Both the position numbers and the translations under genes were made by a program. Source: Blattabacterium cuenoti (GTDB lineage: Bacteria; Bacteroidota; Bacteroidia; Flavobacteriales; Blattabacteriaceae). Taken from it: DNA of 64,000 bases. The stretch is taken from positions 124,001 through 188,000 of the forward strand of contig NZ_CP059208.1 in assembly GCF_014252055.1 (NCBI RefSeq), written 5' to 3'. Below are positions 50,150-58,977 of this stretch, piece after piece. Below the pieces are notes generated by a model. It saw only the letters and a list, made by a program, of their open reading frames with translations. It did no database searches and was not told where the DNA came from. How positions within the stretch are numbered: the stretch's first letter is position 1; each line of letters starts with the position of its first letter.

Positions 50150-51004
50150 TTATTTTACATGTTTATCAGCATGATAAGAAGATCGAACTAATGGTCCGCT
50201 TTCTACATATTTGAATCCCATTTTCAATCCTATATATCTAAATTTTTTAAATTGTTCAGGATGTATAAAAGAATGAACTGGATAATGTTTTAAAGAAGGT
50301 TGTAAGTATTGTCCTATTGTTAAAATATCTACCTTGGACATTTTTATATCTTCCATGGTTCTTATGACCTCTTCTCTTGTTTCACCTAATCCTAACATAA
50401 TTCCTGTTTTTGTACGAATATTGTTGTTTCTATTTTTTATATACTGTAATACTTCTATACTACGATTATATTTAGCCTGAACACGTACTTTTTTTGTTAA
50501 TCTAGGAACAGTTTCCAAATTATGAGAAATTACTTCTGGTTTCACATTTATTATTTTTTCTATTATTTTCTTTTCTCCTTTAAAATCAGGTATTAAAGTT
50601 TCTATCGTTACATGTGGATTAAAAAAACGTATCTTATTTATAGTTTCTACCCATAGAGATACCCCCATGTCTTTTAAATCATCTCTGTTAACAGAAGTTA
50701 ATACAGCATGTTTGACGTTCAAAATTTTTATAGATTCTGCTACTTTTTTGGGTTCTTCCCAATCTATTTTTTCAGGACGTCCTGTTTTTACTCCACAAAA
50801 TTTACAAGATCTTGTACAAATATTCCCTAGTATCATAAAAGTAGCTACTCCTTTACCCCAACATTCAGCTATATTAGGGCAACTTGCACTTTGACAAATT
50901 GTATTTAATTTATGAGTAGAAACAAGTCTTTGTAACTTATTATATTCTCCCCCCATTGGTAATTTAACCTTTATCCAACTAGGTTTTTTTTGTCTATTAT
51001 TCAT
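50150..51004 (-). CDS. lipA: Lipoyl synthase
   Basis: LipA is a radical-SAM enzyme that inserts two sulfurs into octanoyl groups bound to 2-oxoacid dehydrogenases or GcvH. The 284 residues have both iron-sulfur cluster motifs: the auxiliary Cys37-x4-Cys42-x5-Cys48 and the radical-SAM Cys63-x3-Cys67-x2-Cys70 (CTRSCKFC). The C-terminal RSSYHA supplies the serine ligand near residue 276. Retention implies working 2-oxoacid dehydrogenases in this cell. It is convergent with the helicase gene and divergent from the Nif3-like gene (87 bp). Confidence 0.96.
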   Translation of the reverse strand: MNNRQKKPSWIKVKLPMGGEYNKLQRLVSTHKLNTICQSASCPNIAECWGKGVATFMILGNICTRSCKFCGVKTGRPEKIDWEEPKKVAESIKILNVKHAVLTSVNRDDLKDMGVSLWVETINKIRFFNPHVTIETLIPDFKGEKKIIEKIINVKPEVISHNLETVPRLTKKVRVQAKYNRSIEVLQYIKNRNNNIRTKTGIMLGLGETREEVIRTMEDIKMSKVDILTIGQYLQPSLKHYPVHSFIHPEQFKKFRYIGLKMGFKYVESGPLVRSSYHADKHVK

Positions 51005-51058
51005 CTAATTATTAAATTATTTATCTTTGATTTTGATAAATATCAATTTATTTTTCGA

Positions 51059-51066
51059 TAAATTTG
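51059..51066 (+). promoter_or_regulatory. Bacteroidota-type -7 box with -33 TTG, upstream of the Nif3-like gene
   Basis: TAAATTTG (TAnnTTTG) ends 25 nt before the ATG at 51092. A TTTG at 51032-51035 lies 23 nt upstream, within the published flavobacterial spacing range for TTG and TAnnTTTG as I recall it. This is one of the two most complete promoters seen in the window. Confidence 0.55.
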
Positions 51067-51091
51067 CAAATAATTGTATATTTTCAAAATT

Positions 51092-52195
51092 ATGGAAGTA
51101 TTAATAAAAGATATAACTTCTGAATTAGAAAAAATAGCTCCTACAGAATATGCAGAACATTATGATAACATAGGACTAATTGTAGGAAATTTTAATCAAA
51201 AAGTAGAAAATATATTAATTACTTTGGACCTAACTGAAGAAGTTATTTTTGAATCCGTAAATAAAAAATGTAATCTTATAATATCATTTCATCCTATTAT
51301 ATTTCAACCATTAAAAAATATTACTGGAAAAAATTACTCCGAAAAGGTTATAATTTATGCATTAAAAAATGACATATCTATATATGTTATTCATACAAAT
51401 TTAGATATTTCTTGGAATGGGACATTTTCCTATATATGTAAATTATTAGAAATAAAAAGAAAAAAAGTTTTGTTTCCAAAACATAGAACTATAAAAAAAC
51501 TAATAACATATGTTCCAAGTAATTATGCAGATAAAGTAAGAAATTCTTTATTTCAAGTAGGAGCAGGAAATATTTCTAATTATAGTAACTGTAGTTATAA
51601 TATAGATGGATTCGGAAGTTATATGGGAAATGAGAAAACGAAACCTTTTATTGGTAAAAGTAAAGTATTTCATATGGAAAAAGAAACTTGTATTAATGTT
51701 CTTTTTCCTTCTCATAAATTAAATATCATAAAAGAAACTCTTTTTAAAAATCACCCATATGAAGAAGTAGCTTATGAAATTCATAATATAGAAAATGAAA
51801 ATAATTATGTAGGAATAGGAATTATAGGGGATCTTAAAGAAGAGATGAACGAATATGATTTTCTTCTTTTCCTAAAAGGAAAAATGAATTTTTCTTGTAT
51901 TAGGCATTCTAATTTTGTGGGTAGGAAAATAAATAAAATTGCAATGATAACAGGATCAGGAAGTTTTGGTATTGAAAAATCCATAACAGAAGGAGTTGAT
52001 GCTTTTATCTCTTCTGATTTTAAATATCATGATTTTTTTAAGGCTGAAAAAAAAATATTGATTGTAGATGTAGAACATTATGAGTCTGAGAAATTTAACA
52101 AGAAATTATTAAAATCTTTTTTAGAAAAAATTTTTACTTCTATCTCAATTTATGAATCAAAAATTTGTACCAATCCAATTAAATATTTTTATTAA
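51092..52195 (+). CDS. Nif3-like (DUF34/YbgI family) dinuclear metal protein
   Basis: This 367-residue protein of the Nif3 family forms ring-shaped hexamers with a two-metal site; its substrate is debated (a GTP cyclohydrolase-like role has been suggested). Metal-site segments include HYDNIGLIVGN (about 22-32), ISFHPIIFQP, VIHTNLD and the late VDVEHYESE. A CutA-like insert (about 125-235) separates the two halves, as in the long bacterial form. I chose the ATG at 51092 because it starts the conserved MEVLIKDI and lies 25 nt after a promoter box; an upstream TTG would overlap the leader. Confidence 0.9.
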   Translation: MEVLIKDITSELEKIAPTEYAEHYDNIGLIVGNFNQKVENILITLDLTEEVIFESVNKKCNLIISFHPIIFQPLKNITGKNYSEKVIIYALKNDISIYVIHTNLDISWNGTFSYICKLLEIKRKKVLFPKHRTIKKLITYVPSNYADKVRNSLFQVGAGNISNYSNCSYNIDGFGSYMGNEKTKPFIGKSKVFHMEKETCINVLFPSHKLNIIKETLFKNHPYEEVAYEIHNIENENNYVGIGIIGDLKEEMNEYDFLLFLKGKMNFSCIRHSNFVGRKINKIAMITGSGSFGIEKSITEGVDAFISSDFKYHDFFKAEKKILIVDVEHYESEKFNKKLLKSFLEKIFTSISIYESKICTNPIKYFY

Positions 52196-52217
52196 AAAAA
52201 CAGAATATTATTATGTT

Positions 52218-53018
52218 ATGGAAAATAAAATAGAAGAAACTATATCTGTAGTAGATAAATTAAGAGTATTATATAATCTTCAATTGATAGATTCTAGAAT
52301 AGATGAAATATGTAAATTTCGTAGTAATATTCCTATGGAAATAAATTCTTTAGAAAAAGAATTACATGAAATTAAAAAAAAATTAGAAAATATTTATGAG
52401 GAAATTTCATCTTTAAAGAAAGATATAGATAAACAAAATAAAGATATAAAATCATCAGAGTTGATCATAAAAAAATATGAAAAACAAAAAGATGGCGTAA
52501 GAAACAATAAAGAACTATATTCTCTAAATAAAGAAATTGATTACCAAAAACTTGAAATACAATTATCAAAGAAAAAAATAAAAGAATTCAACGCAAAAAT
52601 ACAAAAAAAAGAAGATTTATTAAATAATAGTAAAAATATATTAAAAAATAAAGAGGAACATCTTTTTCACAAAAAAAAGGAATTAAATAAAATTTTATCG
52701 GAAAATGATAAAGAAGAAAAAATTCTTTTAGAAAAATCTAAGATGTTTTCTAAAAAAATAGATAATGTTTTATTAAAAACTTATCAAAAAATAAGAAATA
52801 GAGTTAAAAATGGAGTAGCTATAGCTCCAGTTCAAAGAGGTGCTCCATTAGGTTCTTATTTAGCAATAACACCTCAAAAATATTCTGAACTTATCCAAAG
52901 AAATAAACTTTTAATAGATGAACACAGTGGTAGAATATTAATAGATGCTGAATTAGCTGAAGAAGAAAAAAAAAAATCTCTTATTTTTTGCATTAAAAAA
53001 AATAAAATTAATAATTAA
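52218..53018 (+). CDS. Coiled-coil protein of the zf-RING_7 (C4 zinc-ribbon) family, without its cysteines
   Basis: This 266-residue protein of unknown function is mostly a long coiled coil (about residues 35-190, rich in Lys, Glu and Leu), ending in a conserved DEHSGRILIDAELAEEE tail. The family usually carries two CxxC pairs around this tail; here the equivalents read GAPLGS and DEHSGR, so no zinc site remains. I chose the ATG at 52218 (MENKIEET), 22 bp after the Nif3-like gene; a longer version would overlap that gene. Pairing with Nif3-like proteins is common in bacteria, suggesting a shared but unknown role. Confidence 0.85.
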   Translation: MENKIEETISVVDKLRVLYNLQLIDSRIDEICKFRSNIPMEINSLEKELHEIKKKLENIYEEISSLKKDIDKQNKDIKSSELIIKKYEKQKDGVRNNKELYSLNKEIDYQKLEIQLSKKKIKEFNAKIQKKEDLLNNSKNILKNKEEHLFHKKKELNKILSENDKEEKILLEKSKMFSKKIDNVLLKTYQKIRNRVKNGVAIAPVQRGAPLGSYLAITPQKYSELIQRNKLLIDEHSGRILIDAELAEEEKKKSLIFCIKKNKINN

Positions 53019-53025
53019 TTCTCTT

Positions 53026-53583
53026 ATGGTAAGTAACTCTTCTTCTGAAAAAGTGCAAATTAAACTTAAAAATTTTAAGTTATTAGAAATTTATTCAGGA
53101 AAAAAAAAATTTATGAAAGAATTTTTTTCCGATAAAGCAACTGTTATTATGTTTATTTGTAATCATTGTCCATACGTAAAACATATTAACAATGAATTAG
53201 TTCGTTTAACAAAAGAATATCTATTAAAAGGAGTTTCATTTTTAGCTATTAATTCTAATAATGTAGAAAAATATCCGGAAGATTCTCCAAAAAATATGAA
53301 AAAAACATATGATAAATTAGGCTATGTTTTTCCTTATTTTTTTGATGAAACACAAGAAGTAGCAAAATATTATAAAGCAGAATGTACTCCAGAATTTTTT
53401 ATTTTTTCTGGGAAAGGAGACTTATATTATCATGGACAACTAGATGATTCTAGACCTGGAAATAAAATTCCCGTTACAGGAAAAGATATAAGTAATATTT
53501 TAAAAAGAATTCTAAATGGAGATTCTTTTAAAGAAATACCTATTGTAAAAGTAAGTAGTGGGTGTAATATTAAATGGAAGTAA
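53026..53583 (+). CDS. Thioredoxin-fold (AhpC/TSA redoxin-like) protein
   Basis: This 185-residue cytoplasmic protein has a thioredoxin fold and a redox motif CNHC (Cys45, Cys48) followed by PYV. Other family marks are AINSNNVEKYPEDSP, YFFDETQEVAKYY, the cis-proline region CTPEFFIF and the end SSGCNIKWK. The family is annotated as thioredoxin/redoxin-like; the partner is not known. It follows the coiled-coil gene by 7 bp, likely in the same operon. The last 14 bp overlap nrnA on the opposite strand. Confidence 0.85.
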   Translation: MVSNSSSEKVQIKLKNFKLLEIYSGKKKFMKEFFSDKATVIMFICNHCPYVKHINNELVRLTKEYLLKGVSFLAINSNNVEKYPEDSPKNMKKTYDKLGYVFPYFFDETQEVAKYYKAECTPEFFIFSGKGDLYYHGQLDDSRPGNKIPVTGKDISNILKRILNGDSFKEIPIVKVSSGCNIKWK

Positions 53584-54577
53584 TAAGACTACTATAATAA
53601 TCTGGAATTATACTCAAAAAATATTTAATGGATTCTGATAGACTTTTTTCTGATATTCCTCCTGCTGCATTTTTATGTCCACCACCTTTAAAATGTTTTC
53701 TAGCAAATAAACTAACATCAAAATTTCCTTTAGATCTAAAGGAAATTTTGATCGGTTCTTTTATTTTTTCTTCAAAAAAGAAAACAGAAAATATTATATT
53801 TTCAATACCTAATCCATAATAAATAACCCCTTCAGTATCTTCTTTTTTACAAGAAAGAATATTAAGATCCGAAGCATCTATACTTGTATATGTAGTATGA
53901 TATTTTTTTAAAACTCTTAGTCTATTTAAAGCCTTAGATAATAATTTTAATCTATTTTCATTATATTTTTCTTGTAATAGATTATATATATTACTTACAT
54001 GAATACCTTTTTCTATTAATTTACCAGCAATAAAATGAGTTTCTGAAGTTATAGATGGAAAACGAAAAAAACCTGTATCAGTCATTAACCCTACATATAA
54101 ACATGTAGCAATTTCTTTATCTATTTTATTCAAGTTATTCATATTAGATATAAATCTGAATACCAATATGCTAGTAGCTGATACTTTTGGATCTGAAAAC
54201 ATAAAATCAAAATAAGATGGATGAGGATGATGATCGATAAGAACTTTTTTAGCTCTTGAAGAAACTAAAAAATTTCTTAAATTCTTTATTCTTGAAATAT
54301 TGTTAAAATCTATTAAAAATATATAATCGGAATTTTCAATTTTTTTTCTTATTAAAAATTTATTTTTTTCTGAGAAAACGATAATATCTTTGATTCCTGG
54401 TAGCCATTGAAAAGATTTTGAGTATTCTGTAGAAGATATTAAATCTACATTATGTTGAAGTTTTCTTAAATAAAATAATAGTGCTAAAGATGAGCCTAAA
54501 GCATCTCCATCTGGATGATCATGTGGTAATAGTACTATTTTTTTTTTATTTATTCCATTAATATTAGAAAATAACAT
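53570..54577 (-). CDS. nrnA: DHH-family phosphoesterase, NrnA-like (nano-RNase / pAp phosphatase)
   Basis: NrnA-type enzymes degrade very short RNAs and 3'-phosphoadenosine phosphate using manganese. The 335 residues have PHDHPDGDALGS (18-29), LIDFNN (near 90), the DHH motif DHHPHPS (near 116) and the DHHA1 domain motif GGGHKNAAGG near 300. The early codons include a 10-A run (54538-54547) in frame. It lies downstream of cca, 7 bp apart, in the minus-strand group dapD-tsaC-cca-nrnA. Confidence 0.9.
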   Translation of the reverse strand: MLFSNINGINKKKIVLLPHDHPDGDALGSSLALLFYLRKLQHNVDLISSTEYSKSFQWLPGIKDIIVFSEKNKFLIRKKIENSDYIFLIDFNNISRIKNLRNFLVSSRAKKVLIDHHPHPSYFDFMFSDPKVSATSILVFRFISNMNNLNKIDKEIATCLYVGLMTDTGFFRFPSITSETHFIAGKLIEKGIHVSNIYNLLQEKYNENRLKLLSKALNRLRVLKKYHTTYTSIDASDLNILSCKKEDTEGVIYYGLGIENIIFSVFFFEEKIKEPIKISFRSKGNFDVSLFARKHFKGGGHKNAAGGISEKSLSESIKYFLSIIPDYYSSLITSI

Positions 54578-54584
54578 ATTATAT

Positions 54585-56006
54585 TCATTGTTTTTTTTTA
54601 AATCCTAATTCTTCTCCTTTTTTTAACATAAGAAGATATGCAGAATTAAATTCATTGGGAATTTTCCCTTCTAAAATGGAATCTTTAATAAAATTTTTTA
54701 TAATTCCTATTTTTTTGCACGGATGAACATTAAAAACATTCATAATATCATTTCCAGATATAGGAGATTTCCAATTTTTAATACGATCTCTTTCTTCTAA
54801 TTTCTTTATTCTATCCATTAGAACAAAAATATTTCTTTTATAACGATCTTTTTTTTCTTTATTTTTTGTAGTGATGTCTGCTATACACAATTTTATTAGA
54901 TCTTCTATATCTTCTCTCATATCAAATAATAATCTACGAATAGCAGAATCACTGGTTTCATCTTTAATCAAAGCAACAGGCCTATAACTATTTTTAATCA
55001 TTTTTTTGACATATTTCATAATCATTCCTTTTGGAAGCTTTAATCGTTGAAAAATGTTTGGAATCATTTTCGATCCTACAAATTCATGAGAATGAAATGT
55101 CCATCCTATTTCTGGAACAAATTTTTTTGTATGACTTTTTCCTATATCATGAAGTAATGCAGCCCATCTCAACCAAATAGAATTACTTTTTTCTTTGCTT
55201 ATATTATCTATAACTTGTAAAGTATGGTCAAAATTATCTTTATGTTTGTATCCATTTAGTTCTTCTATTCCTTGTAATGATGTTAATTCTGGTAATATTA
55301 TGGATAATAATCCTGATTTATATAATAATGATAGGCCTATAGAAGGTTTTTTAGATAATAGAATTTTATTAAATTCATCTATAATTCTTTCTTTAGAAAC
55401 AATATTAATTCTATTTTTATTTTTTTTAATAGATTTAAATGATGACTTTTCTATCATGAACTGAAGTTCAGTAGAAAATCGTATAGCACGCATCATTCTT
55501 AATGGATCATCAGAATAAGTGATATCTGAATCTAAAGTAGTTCTTAATATTTTTTTTTTCAAGTCTAACATCCCCCCAAATGGATCTATTAATTCTCCAT
55601 AATTATCATTATTTAAACTAATAGCTAAAGAATTAATCGTGAAATCTCTTCTTTTTTGATCCTCTTGTAAGGATCCTAATTCTATAATAGGTTTTCTACT
55701 ATAAAAATGATATGATTCTCTTCTTGCTCCAACAAACTCTATTTTTTGATTATTATATTCTAACATAGCAGTTCCAAAACGTTTAAATACCTGAATTTTA
55801 GGAATAGGAATAATATATCTAGAAACTTCTTTAGCTAATCTAATTCCTTCTCCTATAGTTAAAATATCTAGATCTCTAGAATTTTTTTTACCTAGCAAAA
55901 AATCTCTTACATAACCACCTATAACATAGGATTCTTGTTTTATTTTATTAGAACAAATGTTAACAATATGAAATATTTTACTATGAAGAGCCGATGACAA
56001 ATTCAT
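54585..56006 (-). CDS. cca: CCA-adding tRNA nucleotidyltransferase with HD domain
   Basis: Cca adds or repairs the 3' CCA of tRNAs, needed here because the tRNA-Leu gene does not encode CCA. The 473 residues begin with the class II nucleotidyltransferase core (GGYVRDFLLG 30-39, RDLDI 44-48) and the basic motif DPLRMMRAIRFS. An HD phosphohydrolase-like domain (LLHDIGKSHT near 287) follows. A related poly(A) polymerase cannot be excluded by motifs alone, but the HD form fits tRNA processing. A 10-A run (55550-55559) is in frame. Confidence 0.91.
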   Translation of the reverse strand: MNLSSALHSKIFHIVNICSNKIKQESYVIGGYVRDFLLGKKNSRDLDILTIGEGIRLAKEVSRYIIPIPKIQVFKRFGTAMLEYNNQKIEFVGARRESYHFYSRKPIIELGSLQEDQKRRDFTINSLAISLNNDNYGELIDPFGGMLDLKKKILRTTLDSDITYSDDPLRMMRAIRFSTELQFMIEKSSFKSIKKNKNRINIVSKERIIDEFNKILLSKKPSIGLSLLYKSGLLSIILPELTSLQGIEELNGYKHKDNFDHTLQVIDNISKEKSNSIWLRWAALLHDIGKSHTKKFVPEIGWTFHSHEFVGSKMIPNIFQRLKLPKGMIMKYVKKMIKNSYRPVALIKDETSDSAIRRLLFDMREDIEDLIKLCIADITTKNKEKKDRYKRNIFVLMDRIKKLEERDRIKNWKSPISGNDIMNVFNVHPCKKIGIIKNFIKDSILEGKIPNEFNSAYLLMLKKGEELGFKKKQ

Positions 56007-56010
56007 GTTA

Positions 56011-56589
56011 TTACGTACGTAATATTTTTATCTCTTTTGAAATAATTTTAATAATAGAAGAACTAGTATAATTAGATTTCTCATTTCTTCTAATATTTAC
56101 AGCATAATCTATATTTTTTAATATACAAGAACTTATTTCATGAAAATATTTAGGAGTAGAAAATCCAGAAATATTAGCAGAAGTAGAAATGATTGGTCTA
56201 TCTAATTTTTTAATTAAATGTGTACAAAATGGATCGTTTGTTAAACGAACAGCTAAAGAATCTTTACCAAAAAAACTTGATATTCTTTTTTCACTAACAT
56301 AATCATATATTATAGTAATAGGCTTTTTTCTATATCTAATATTATCGGAAATCATTTTTATATTAAAATCAGATATTTTACCTACTAGATTAAATAAACG
56401 ATCAATGCTTTCCACTAAAAGAATCATAGGTTTAGATATTTTTCTATTTTTTATTTTATATATCTTTTTTATAGCATTAATATTAAAAGCATCACATCCC
56501 AATCCCCAAATTGTATCTGTAGGATATAGTAGTATTTTTCCATTTTTTAATATTTCTGCACTTATTTGTATTTCTTCATAAAAAGACAT
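56011..56589 (-). CDS. tsaC: L-threonylcarbamoyladenylate synthase (Sua5/YrdC family)
   Basis: TsaC makes threonylcarbamoyl-AMP from threonine, bicarbonate and ATP for the t6A modification of tRNAs reading ANN codons. The 192 residues contain the YrdC-domain features KILLYPTDTIWGLGCDA (17-33), KNRKISKPMILLV (near 48) and PIISTSANISG (near 133). It is the short form without the Sua5 C-terminal domain. It lies 4 bp after cca's start, upstream in the same operon. Confidence 0.92.
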   Translation of the reverse strand: MSFYEEIQISAEILKNGKILLYPTDTIWGLGCDAFNINAIKKIYKIKNRKISKPMILLVESIDRLFNLVGKISDFNIKMISDNIRYRKKPITIIYDYVSEKRISSFFGKDSLAVRLTNDPFCTHLIKKLDRPIISTSANISGFSTPKYFHEISSCILKNIDYAVNIRRNEKSNYTSSSIIKIISKEIKILRT

Positions 56590-56610
56590 GAAAAATAAAA
56601 AGTTTTAATT

Positions 56611-57441
56611 TTAAATTACTAAACCATGAGTCCTTAAAGCCTCATTTAATGAAGTTTTTTTATTTGTACTTTCTTTTCTCTTTCCTATAATCATAGCACA
56701 TGGAATATGATATATCCCAGAAGGGAATTTTTTAGGATAAGTTCCCGGAATGACAACAGAATATTTAGGAATAACTCCTTTACTTTCAATAGGTTGGTCA
56801 TTAGTTACATCAAAAATTTTAGTAGAGGAAGTTAAGACAACATTTGCTCCTAACACAGCTCCTTTTTCTATTAATACACCTTCTACTAGAATACATCTAG
56901 AACCAATGAAAACATCGTCTTCTATAATTACTGGATAACTTTGTATAGGTTCTAAAACTCCTCCTAATCCAACTCCCCCACTTACATGAACGCGACTCCC
57001 AACTTGTGCACAACTACCCACTGTCGCCCATGTATCTATCATTGTATTTTCTCCTATATAAGCTCCTATATTTACGTATGAAGGCATGAGTATAACACCA
57101 GGAGATATATAAGAACCATATCTTGCTACAGCAGGAGGAACTACACGTATTCCTTTTTCTTTAAAATTTTTTTTTATAGGTATTTTATCATAGAATTCTA
57201 AAGGACCTAATTCTATTGTATTCATTTTTTGAACAGAAAAAAACATAATAATAGATTTTTTTATCCATTCATTGACTCCCCATTTTCCATTAGAAAAATT
57301 TGTAACCCTTACTAAACCTTTTTCTATAAGATCAATAACTTCATTGACTAATTTTTTTATATTTTTTTCAGTAGACCATAAATCTTTTTTCTTCCAAGCT
57401 TCTTCTATTTCCAATTTTATTCTATTTACTCTCATTATCAT
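56611..57441 (-). CDS. dapD: Tetrahydrodipicolinate N-succinyltransferase
   Basis: DapD succinylates tetrahydrodipicolinate in the succinylase route to meso-diaminopimelate and lysine. The C-terminal half is a left-handed beta helix of hexapeptide repeats (about residues 100-215, e.g. IGAYIGENTMIDTWATVGSCAQVGS), preceded by an N-terminal helical domain with NEWIKKSIIMFF. I chose the ATG at 57441, because the promoter box at 57463 lies inside a longer version; 57435 is equally possible. This gives about 276 residues, normal for the family. It heads dapD-tsaC-cca-nrnA. Confidence 0.94.
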   Translation of the reverse strand: MIMRVNRIKLEIEEAWKKKDLWSTEKNIKKLVNEVIDLIEKGLVRVTNFSNGKWGVNEWIKKSIIMFFSVQKMNTIELGPLEFYDKIPIKKNFKEKGIRVVPPAVARYGSYISPGVILMPSYVNIGAYIGENTMIDTWATVGSCAQVGSRVHVSGGVGLGGVLEPIQSYPVIIEDDVFIGSRCILVEGVLIEKGAVLGANVVLTSSTKIFDVTNDQPIESKGVIPKYSVVIPGTYPKKFPSGIYHIPCAMIIGKRKESTNKKTSLNEALRTHGLVI

Positions 57442-57462
57442 AAAATATAATATATTTAAAAA

Positions 57463-57470
57463 CAAAAGTA
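57463..57470 (-). promoter_or_regulatory. Bacteroidota-type -7 box with -33 TTG, upstream of dapD
   Basis: On the minus strand TACTTTTG (TAnnTTTG) ends 21 nt before the dapD ATG. TTG (plus-strand CAA at 57493-57495) lies 22 nt further upstream, inside the first codons of the divergent ruvX. The spacing fits the flavobacterial pattern and helps to fix the dapD start. Confidence 0.55.
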
Positions 57471-57488
57471 GTAAAAATAAAAATAAAA

Positions 57489-57899
57489 ATGTCAAAAATA
57501 TTGGGAATAGATTATGGAAAGAAAATGACAGGATTATCTATTACAGATTCTAAAAAAAAATTTGCTTTTGGACTAGATGTTATCCCTACTAACAAATTAA
57601 TGAATTTTCTAAAATCATTTAAAATTGAAAATTCAATAGAAAAAATAGTTATAGGTTTACCAAAAAACCTAAATAATGAAGAATTTTCAATAGAAAAATA
57701 TATTAAAAAATTTATTTTCAAATTTAGATTACAATATCCTAGAATTAGGATAGATAGATTAGATGAACGTTTTACATCTAAAATTGCATTTCATGCTATG
57801 ATAGAATCAGGGATAAAAAAGAAAAAAAGAAGAAAAAAAGAAATATTACATAAAATAAGCGCTATAATTATTCTACAATCTTATCTTAAAAAAAATTAA
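57489..57899 (+). CDS. ruvX: RuvX/YqgF-type putative pre-16S rRNA nuclease
   Basis: This 136-residue protein has an RNase H-like fold of the YqgF family, implicated in 16S rRNA 5' maturation and also named putative Holliday junction resolvase. The first acidic motif is GIDYGKKMTGLS (Asp7), followed by IVIGLPKNL and the DERFTSK motif (near 93). The C-terminal region is lysine-rich. It starts 47 bp from the divergent dapD and lies 5 bp before def. Confidence 0.91.
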   Translation: MSKILGIDYGKKMTGLSITDSKKKFAFGLDVIPTNKLMNFLKSFKIENSIEKIVIGLPKNLNNEEFSIEKYIKKFIFKFRLQYPRIRIDRLDERFTSKIAFHAMIESGIKKKKRRKKEILHKISAIIILQSYLKKN

Positions 57900-57904
57900 T
57901 TTTT

Positions 57905-58417
57905 ATGATATTACCTATAGTTCTTTATGGTAACCCAATTTTAAGAAAAAAAAGTATAGATATTGATTTACAAAATTCTTGCAAGAAAGAAATTAATCGA
58001 TTGATAAAAGATATGTTTGAAACAATACATAAAGTCCAAGGGATAGGATTAGCTGCTCCTCAAATTGGAAAAAATGTTAGACTTTTTATCGTTGATACTC
58101 CTTTTATGGAAGGAAAAAATATCAATACATATAAAGAAGTATTCATTAATGCTAGAATATTAAAAATTAATGGAAAAAATTATGAATTTAACGAAGGATG
58201 CCTAAGTATTCCTGGAGTTATGGAATATGTAAAAAGAAGATCAAATATATTAATCGAATATTATAATCACAATTGGGAAAAACAGAAAAAATACATTACT
58301 GGTATACGTTCACGAGTTATTCAACATGAATATGATCATATTGAAGGGAAATTATTTATTGACTATTTACCATATTTAAAAAGAAAACTAATCGTAAATA
58401 AAATTATTAATAGGTAA
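57905..58417 (+). CDS. def: Peptide deformylase
   Basis: Def removes the formyl group from nascent protein N-termini. The three family motifs are present: GIGLAAPQIG (46-55), EGCLSIPG (97-104, metal ligand Cys99) and QHEYDHIEG (140-148, His141, Glu142, His145). The 170-residue length is normal. It follows ruvX by 5 bp. Its 3' end overlaps rplT on the opposite strand by 11 bp. Confidence 0.96.
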   Translation: MILPIVLYGNPILRKKSIDIDLQNSCKKEINRLIKDMFETIHKVQGIGLAAPQIGKNVRLFIVDTPFMEGKNINTYKEVFINARILKINGKNYEFNEGCLSIPGVMEYVKRRSNILIEYYNHNWEKQKKYITGIRSRVIQHEYDHIEGKLFIDYLPYLKRKLIVNKIINR

Positions 58418-58769
58418 TATTTTTCGAATATACAAAATCAAATATTTTTTTGAAACTATTTGGATCATTCATTGAAATATCGGAAATAATTTTTCTATTT
58501 ATTTTAATTTTCTTTTCTGATAATTTCTTCATAAACTCCGAATATGATTTACCATATTGTCGAACTCCTGCATTAATACGTTGAATCCAAAGTTTTCTAA
58601 AATCTCTCTTCCTTTTTTTTCTTCCAGAAAAAGCATAAAGCAAAGATTTTTCTACTGCATTTTTAGCTACTGTATAGACTTTACTTCTTGATCCGTAAAA
58701 ACCTTTTGCTAACTTTAATATTTTCTTTCTTCTTCTTCTGGAAGAAACAGAATTTGTAGACCTAGGCAT
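58407..58769 (-). CDS. rplT: 50S ribosomal protein L20
   Basis: L20 binds 23S rRNA early in large-subunit assembly. The 120 residues begin MPRSTNSVSSRRRRKKILKLAKGF and include GSRSKVYTVAKNAVEKSLLYAF and DFRKLWIQRINAGVRQYG, all family hallmarks. It is a few residues longer than the usual 115-118. It ends the translation cluster thrS-infC-rpmI-rplT, 5 bp after rpmI. In many bacteria L20 represses this operon; no such leader was examined here. Confidence 0.97.
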   Translation of the reverse strand: MPRSTNSVSSRRRRKKILKLAKGFYGSRSKVYTVAKNAVEKSLLYAFSGRKKRKRDFRKLWIQRINAGVRQYGKSYSEFMKKLSEKKIKINRKIISDISMNDPNSFKKIFDFVYSKNITY

Positions 58770-58774
58770 AAATT

Positions 58775-58963
58775 TTAAATTTGTTTTATTATATTTTTTT
58801 TATCTGATCTATTCAATAGAGAAAATTTAGATAGATTTCGTTTTCTCTTTTTTGATTTTTTAGTTAGTAAATGATTTTTAAAAGCATGTTTTTTTTTTAT
58901 ATATCCATTAGCTGTTTTTTTAAATCTTTTTTTCGATCCTGATTTTTTTTTTAATTTCGGCAT
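58775..58963 (-). CDS. rpmI: 50S ribosomal protein L35
   Basis: This 62-residue, very basic ribosomal protein starts [17 protein letters not shown] and has the family segment [22 protein letters not shown]. It lies between infC (14 bp) and rplT (5 bp), the standard bacterial order. Nothing unusual is seen beyond its high lysine content, which is common in A+T-rich genomes. Confidence 0.97.
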   Translation of the reverse strand: MPKLKKKSGSKKRFKKTANGYIKKKHAFKNHLLTKKSKKRKRNLSKFSLLNRSDKKNIIKQI

Positions 58964-58977
58964 AATTTTTTTAGTAA

